From NCBI RefSeq assembly GCF_004786035.1, contig NZ_CP035088.1:3632001-3696000 (forward strand): a stretch of 64,000 nucleotides of DNA. Reading direction: 5' to 3'. Positions 37,262-64,000 of the stretch are shown here, piece after piece (the first letter of the stretch is position 1; each line of letters starts with the position of its first letter). The translations under genes were made by a program, and so were the position numbers. The notes beneath the pieces were generated by a model. That model saw nothing but the letters and a program-made list of their open reading frames with translations, was not told where the DNA came from and did not search any database. Origin of the DNA: Pseudomonas viciae. GTDB taxonomy: Bacteria; Pseudomonadota; Gammaproteobacteria; Pseudomonadales; Pseudomonadaceae.

Positions 37262-38602
37262 ATGGAAGCACTCAATTACCTCGAAAACGTCGAGTCAAAC
37301 GCACGCACCTATGCGCAGACTTTCCAGCGAATGTTCGTCAGCGGCAAAGGCATGCGCATCAAGGACGCCAGCGGCCAGGAGTTCCTCGATTGCCTGTCGA
37401 ACGCCGGGACCCTGGCCCTCGGTCACAATCCGCCCGAAGTCCGGGATGCGGTGATGCGTTTCCTCGACAGCGACCACCTGCAGCAGGCACTGGACCTGGC
37501 CACGCCAGCCAAACACGCGTTTGTGCAGGAGCTGTTCTCGATGCTCCCGGCGCAAATGCGCGACACCAGCAAGATTCTCTTCTGTGGCCCCAGTGGCTCG
37601 GATGCGGTCGAGGCAGCCATCAAGTTGGCGCGCCACTACACCAAGCGCTCGCCATTGATGGCCTTCCACGGTGGTTACCACGGGATGACGGCCGGTGCAC
37701 TGTCGGCGATGGGCAAGCTGTCTCCCAAGAGCGGTGATGGCCTGATTGCCCAAGGCACGCACTTTCTACCATTCCCCTACCGGTTTCGCTGCCCGTTCGG
37801 CACCGATGGCGAGCACACCGACCAACTGTCCATCGACTACATCCGCACCGTCCTGTCGGACCCCGAAGGCGGCGTTGCCAAGCCGGCGGCGGTTATCGTC
37901 GAGGTGGTACAAGGCGAAGGCGGTTGCATCCCGGCCTCGGCCAACTGGCTGCGCGCCCTGCGGGAAATCACCCTGGAACAGGACATCTTGCTGATCGTCG
38001 ATGAGGTCCAGACCGGCCTCGGCCGCACCGGCAGCACGTTCGCCATTGAACACGCAGGCATCGTCCCCGACATCCTGGTGCTGTCAAAAGCCATTGGCGG
38101 TGGCTATCCGCTGGCGGTGATCGTGTATGCCGATTACCTGGACACCTGGGGCCCCGGCATGCACGCGGGGACTTTCCGTGGCAATCAAGTGGCGATGGTC
38201 GCCGGTGCTGCAACCATGCAGCAAATCCGCAAAGACAATCTCGTCGCCCATGCCGCCCGGATGGGCCAGAAATTGGAGAGCGGCCTGGAGCAAATCGCCC
38301 AACGCTTTCCATGTATCGGCGATATCCGCGGTCGCGGCTTGATGATCGGCGTGGAAATCACCCAGCCAGGCAGCAACCAGCGCGCCGGCCAGGCTGACGG
38401 TGTCCGTGCCCACGCCATCAAGCTCAACTGCTTCGACAACGGGTTGATGATGGAGACCGGTGGACGCCATGGCGCGGTGCTCAGGTTCCTGCCGCCCCTG
38501 ACCATCACCGAGGCCGAGGTCGGCATGGTATTGGAGCGTTTCGAACACGCGGTGAGGAAAGTCGGCGAGCCGCGCTCCCATGCGGCCCGAATAGCGGTAT
38601 AA
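37262..38602 (+). CDS. dat: Diaminobutyrate-2-oxoglutarate aminotransferase (class III)
   Basis: A 446-residue class-III PLP aminotransferase. Landmarks: G-x-R-I-K-D-A-S-G-x-E-F-L-D-C near the N-terminus, LFCGPSGSDAVEAAIKLARH, the conserved YHGMTAGALSAMGK, DEVQTGLGRTG (cofactor Asp, about residue 246), the PLP lysine in LSKAIGGGYPLAV, and HAGTFRGNQVAM. It fits the diaminobutyrate/EctB branch, which turns aspartate semialdehyde plus glutamate into 2,4-diaminobutyrate. That matches the module of the neighbouring synthetase I read as Dab-specific, and the P. syringae syr-syp region also carries a dat gene. The ribosome site before ATG 37262 is weak. Ornithine or 4-aminobutyrate transaminases are less likely alternatives. 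Confidence 0.85.
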   Translation: MEALNYLENVESNARTYAQTFQRMFVSGKGMRIKDASGQEFLDCLSNAGTLALGHNPPEVRDAVMRFLDSDHLQQALDLATPAKHAFVQELFSMLPAQMRDTSKILFCGPSGSDAVEAAIKLARHYTKRSPLMAFHGGYHGMTAGALSAMGKLSPKSGDGLIAQGTHFLPFPYRFRCPFGTDGEHTDQLSIDYIRTVLSDPEGGVAKPAAVIVEVVQGEGGCIPASANWLRALREITLEQDILLIVDEVQTGLGRTGSTFAIEHAGIVPDILVLSKAIGGGYPLAVIVYADYLDTWGPGMHAGTFRGNQVAMVAGAATMQQIRKDNLVAHAARMGQKLESGLEQIAQRFPCIGDIRGRGLMIGVEITQPGSNQRAGQADGVRAHAIKLNCFDNGLMMETGGRHGAVLRFLPPLTITEAEVGMVLERFEHAVRKVGEPRSHAARIAV

Positions 38603-38621
38603 GAGGCCTGGCACAGGCCTT

Positions 38622-38650
38622 TGTGGCGAGGGCGCCATGCTCTCGCCACA
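38622..38650. terminator. Hairpin between convergent dat and macB genes
   Basis: TGTGGCGAG (38622-38630) and CTCGCCACA (38642-38650) form a perfect 9-bp stem with an 11-base loop. It is symmetrical, so it may serve both strands, and it resembles the second Pseudomonas palindrome family seen at 11764. No long T run follows. Confidence 0.6.
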
Positions 38651-38685
38651 GGGGCATGCTCCTGGTTCAAGCCATGCAGGTCAGC

Positions 38686-40647
38686 TCAATCACGCGCTAA
38701 CGCGTTGATCGGATCGAGCCGCGCGGCATTGCGCGCGGGCACGAAACCAAACACGATCCCGATGAGGGTCGAACAGACGACCGCGGTGACAATCGACCCC
38801 ACCGAGAACACCATTTGCCATTCCTTGACGAAGATCGAAAAGACGTAACCGATCCCGAACGACAAGGCGATGCCAATCGTGCCCCCCATCAGGCACACCA
38901 TCACCGCCTCCACCAGGAACTGCTGGCGTATGTCGGACTGGCGTGCGCCGACGGCCATGCGGATACCGATCTCACGGGTACGTTCGGTCACCGAGACGAG
39001 CATGATGTTCATCACCCCGATGCCCCCCACCACCAGCGAAATGATCGCAATCAACGAGAGCAGCAGCGCCAACGACTGGCTGGTCTTCTGCACCGTTTGC
39101 ATCACGCTGTCGAGGTTGTAGGTGAAAAAGTCCTTGGTCCCATGGCGCTGCTCCAGGAGCTTGACCACGCTGTCTTCCACTAACTTGCTTGGTTGCCCGT
39201 CCTTGATCCGCACCGTGACGCTGTCCAGGAAACGCTGGCCCAGTAACCGACCGGCTGCGGTTTCATAGGGCATCCAGATATTCAGGTTCTTGCTGGTGTT
39301 GAACACACTTTTGCGGTCTTCGGTCACGCCGATGACCGTGCAAGGCAAGTTGTCGACCAGAATCACCTTGCCCAGTGGGTCTGTGTGTAAGCCAAACAGT
39401 CGTTTGCTCGTGTTGTGGTCGATCACCACCACTTGCGACTGCCGGCGGCCATCGTCCTTGCCGAACGCCACACCCGAGCCGATCTTGATCCCGCGAACCT
39501 GGAAATAGCTGGCGCTCACACCGTTGACGGTCGCATTGACGTCGATGTTTTCATAACGCAACAACAGGTTGCGCCCCAGGTTGGGGGTGGCGCTGTCGAT
39601 GTAATATTGGTCGCTCAGGGCGGTCACGTCGGACAACACCAGCGTCTCGATGGCGGTCGAACGACTGTCCCCCCAATCGGCCCCAGGCATGATCTCGATC
39701 GTATTGCTGCCGATCGCCTCGATGTCTTTCAGGACATATTGCTTGACCCCCTCACCGATGGCCACGATCGACACCACGGAGGTGATGCCAATAATGATGC
39801 CCAACATGGTCAGCAGGGTTCGCATCCGGTGCGAGATCAACGCCACCCAGGCCATGTTGAACGCTTCGCTGAACAGTCCGAAACGGGCAAGCAGACCGTT
39901 GGTGGGCTTGACCTTGGCCGGACGCACGTTTTGTTCCGGCAGATCTTGCAGCGGCCCCTGCGGATTGGGACGATCACTGACGATCTCGCCGTCGCGGATC
40001 TCGATGATGCGCTGGGCGTGGGCCGCCACTTTCTCATCATGGGTCACGATGATGACCGTATGCCCCGCCGCGTTGAGCTCCAGCAGGATCTTCATCACCT
40101 CCTTGCCGCTGGTGGTATCCAGTGCACCGGTGGGTTCGTCCGCCAGAATGATCTCGCCGCCATTCATCAGGGCCCGGGCGATACTCACCCGCTGCTGCTG
40201 GCCACCGGAGAGTTGGCTGGGCCGATTGCTCAAGTGCCCTACCAGTCCCAGCCGTCCCAACAACTCTCCGGCGCGCGTGTGCCGTTGTTTCTCTGCCGCG
40301 CCAGCGTAAATGGCCGGCATCTCGACGTTGTGCAAGGCACTGAGGTGCGGCAGCAAATGGTAACGCTGGAAAATGAAACCGAAGTGGTCACGCCGCAGCA
40401 CCGCCAGCTCGTGATCGTCCATCGAGCCGGTTTCGCGTCCGTCCACTTTGTAACTGCCGGAATTCGGATGGTCGAGGCAGCCGAGCACGTTCATCAGCGT
40501 GGATTTGCCGGAGCCGGAAGCGCCGGTGATCGCCACGACCTCTCCGGCGTTGATCGTCAGGTTGATGTTCTTGAGCGCGATGAACTCCTTTTCACCCGCG
40601 AGGAAACTGCGGGTAATCCCCTCGAGTTCCAACAGTGGTCGCGTCAT
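38686..40647 (-). CDS. macB: MacB-family ABC exporter (ATPase-permease fusion)
   Basis: A 653-residue MacB. The N-terminal ATPase has Walker A GASGSGKST (about residue 42), signature LSGGQQQRVSIARAL, Walker B ILADEPTGALD and the switch VTHDEKVA. After a linker, a four-segment permease part follows, with the periplasmic region (ALSDQYYIDSATPNLGRNLL) and the C-terminal FtsX-like helices (GGIGVMNIMLVSVTERTREI, GIRMAVGARQSDIRQQFLVE). It begins 2 bp after macA and both follow the synthetase on the same strand. MacAB pumps of this kind (PseEF in P. syringae, the transporter pair of crpCDE in P. corrugata, tolaasin and sessilin clusters) export cyclic lipopeptides. Confidence 0.95.
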   Translation of the reverse strand: MTRPLLELEGITRSFLAGEKEFIALKNINLTINAGEVVAITGASGSGKSTLMNVLGCLDHPNSGSYKVDGRETGSMDDHELAVLRRDHFGFIFQRYHLLPHLSALHNVEMPAIYAGAAEKQRHTRAGELLGRLGLVGHLSNRPSQLSGGQQQRVSIARALMNGGEIILADEPTGALDTTSGKEVMKILLELNAAGHTVIIVTHDEKVAAHAQRIIEIRDGEIVSDRPNPQGPLQDLPEQNVRPAKVKPTNGLLARFGLFSEAFNMAWVALISHRMRTLLTMLGIIIGITSVVSIVAIGEGVKQYVLKDIEAIGSNTIEIMPGADWGDSRSTAIETLVLSDVTALSDQYYIDSATPNLGRNLLLRYENIDVNATVNGVSASYFQVRGIKIGSGVAFGKDDGRRQSQVVVIDHNTSKRLFGLHTDPLGKVILVDNLPCTVIGVTEDRKSVFNTSKNLNIWMPYETAAGRLLGQRFLDSVTVRIKDGQPSKLVEDSVVKLLEQRHGTKDFFTYNLDSVMQTVQKTSQSLALLLSLIAIISLVVGGIGVMNIMLVSVTERTREIGIRMAVGARQSDIRQQFLVEAVMVCLMGGTIGIALSFGIGYVFSIFVKEWQMVFSVGSIVTAVVCSTLIGIVFGFVPARNAARLDPINALARD

Positions 40648-40649
40648 GG

Positions 40650-41801
40650 TCAGGCTCCCGCCACGGCTGGGGTCGGCTCGCCGATGACGACCTTGTCACC
40701 TTCCGCCAGGCCATCCTTGATCTCGGCCCGGACGTTGTTGTTGATGCCCATCTGTACATTGCGCGGCTGGGCCTTGCCTTCGGCATCGAGGACACGGACC
40801 ACATAGCTGCCATCCTGGTTTTTTGCACCCAGGGCGGCGACGGGGACCGTCAATACATCCTTGGCCTTGTCCAACACGATACGGACCTGGGCCGTCATGG
40901 AAATACGCAGGCGATGATCAGGGTTCGGCACGTCGAAGAGGCTGTTGTAGAACACTGCCGTATTTTGCTTCGGCGCCCCGGCGGTCTGGGTTTCGAGGAA
41001 GTTCTGTGGCGCCGGCTCGGTGCCCCGCAGCTTGGCGTAATAGCGCTTTTCCGATTCCCCCAGGATAGTGAAATACACCTCCTGGCCGGGAACGATGTGA
41101 ATCACATCGGCTTCCGAGACCTGGGCCTTGACCGTCATGGTGTCCAGGTCGGCAAGCTTGAGCAGCACCGGCGCCAGTTGCTCGGCGATCACGGTCTGGC
41201 CTTCCTGCGTCACGATCCCCACGACATAGCCATCGATCGGCGCGACGATGTGGGTGTAGGCCAGGTTGACCCGCGCGGTTTCCACCTGGATACGGGCGTC
41301 CTTTATCTGCGCATCGAGAGAGAGCAGGTTCGCCGCTTCCACCTTGTAGTTCGACTCAGCGGTCTCGTACTCCTGCTTGGAGATCGCGTCGTCCGGTTGC
41401 AGTTTTTTGTAACGATCATAGGTGGCCTTGGCGTCCTTGAGTTGCGCCGCCGTGGCCTGCCGCTTAGCCATCAGGTTCTCTTCATTGACCTGGGCCTGGC
41501 GCAATGAATTCTGCGCCAGCATAGGGTCGATTTCCGCCAGCCACTGGCCCTTCTTGACCTTGTCGCCCAGTTTGACCTTGAGCGATTTCAGTTGGCCCGA
41601 CACTTGTGCACCGACATCGACCTGCTTGACGCCCTGCAGCGTCCCGGACGCCAGTACCGCGTTCTCGATGTCAGTACGTTGGACCTCGGCAGTCAGGTAC
41701 TCCGGCGGTTTGCCCGGCGACTGCGCACTGTAGAAAATCAGCGCGGCCACCACGACCAGTACAAGCACGATAGCGATTTTGCGAAACTTCGACTTTTCCA
41801 T
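40650..41801 (-). CDS. macA: MacA-family periplasmic adaptor
   Basis: A 383-residue adaptor: membrane anchor IAIVLVLVVVAALIFY (residues 9-24), split lipoyl domain (VGAQVSGQLKSLKVKLGDKV with KKGQWLAEID; later YTHIVAPIDGYVV), an alpha hairpin of about 90 residues, and a beta-barrel (VPGQEVYFTILGE). It pairs with MacB immediately downstream. It lies 78 bp after the synthetase stop, with no obvious terminator between, so synthetase-macA-macB probably form one operon. It supports export of the lipopeptide through a TolC-like channel. Confidence 0.94.
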   Translation of the reverse strand: MEKSKFRKIAIVLVLVVVAALIFYSAQSPGKPPEYLTAEVQRTDIENAVLASGTLQGVKQVDVGAQVSGQLKSLKVKLGDKVKKGQWLAEIDPMLAQNSLRQAQVNEENLMAKRQATAAQLKDAKATYDRYKKLQPDDAISKQEYETAESNYKVEAANLLSLDAQIKDARIQVETARVNLAYTHIVAPIDGYVVGIVTQEGQTVIAEQLAPVLLKLADLDTMTVKAQVSEADVIHIVPGQEVYFTILGESEKRYYAKLRGTEPAPQNFLETQTAGAPKQNTAVFYNSLFDVPNPDHRLRISMTAQVRIVLDKAKDVLTVPVAALGAKNQDGSYVVRVLDAEGKAQPRNVQMGINNNVRAEIKDGLAEGDKVVIGEPTPAVAGA

Positions 41802-41879
41802 AAATAACCATGAGTGCGTTGATTTCAGGCCCGGCCAGTGAGGCGCCGGGTTCCATGGATGCGCGCGAAGGAAGGACGG

Positions 41880-64000
<22,121 letters not shown>

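Overview
The window looks like the chromosome of a plant- or soil-associated Pseudomonas of the P. fluorescens complex, most likely the P. corrugata subgroup (P. corrugata, P. mediterranea, P. brassicacearum and relatives). Reasons: high GC with Pseudomonas-type codon use, Pseudomonas REP palindromes (GTGGGAGCGGGCTTGCTCGC type), and a lipopeptide synthetase flanked by a LuxI/LuxR pair and an RfiA-type regulator. No species call can be made from the sequence alone.

Layout. (1) 1-7400: a DUF1330 gene divergent from a RibB protein with a dead RibA half, then a polyamine-type ABC importer (binding protein, two permeases, ATPase), a flavin reductase and a luciferase-like monooxygenase. The same operator-like motif (TGGTATACCA type) sits in front of ribB and in front of the importer, so the block is probably one regulon that takes up and oxidises an unknown small molecule. 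(2) 7500-16400: housekeeping and accessory genes: a TonB-dependent siderophore receptor, a chemoreceptor whose only large non-signalling domain is C-terminal, leuA, and a GGDEF protein with a degenerate EAL domain. (3) 16490-24360: a complete nosRZDFYL operon for nitrous oxide reduction, preceded by a perfect ANR/DNR box (TTGAT-N4-ATCAA). (4) 24553-27210: a UvrA-like ABC protein lacking the UvrB-binding region. (5) 27200-31300: a visibly AT-richer quorum-sensing island: LuxR (PcoR-like), a LysE/RhtB exporter, LuxI (PcoI-like) with a lux box, and RfiA. (6) 31350-41800: export and precursor supply for a lipopeptide: a tripartite RND pump resembling PseABC, a diaminobutyrate aminotransferase (dat), and MacB/MacA. 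(7) 41880-64000: the 3' part of a giant nonribosomal peptide synthetase (more than 7,370 residues, continuing past the window edge).

The synthetase reads, in order of synthesis, (A-T partial)-[C/E-A-T]x3-[C-A-T]x2-[C/E-A-T]-TE-TE. The specificity residues I read predict ...Val - Thr(Dhb) - Thr(aThr) - Ala - Dab - Ser - Val/Ile, which is the C-terminal macrolactone of the corpeptin/sclerosin type of lipodepsipeptides. The neighbouring dat gene would supply Dab, the MacAB and RND systems would export the peptide, and the LuxI/LuxR/RfiA cascade would switch the cluster on at high cell density. The family is known; the points that merit a second look are the dehydration-associated C domain variant, the near-identical segments shared by A domains, the exporter gene between luxR and luxI, and the uncharacterised flavin-dependent uptake/oxidation operon at the left end.
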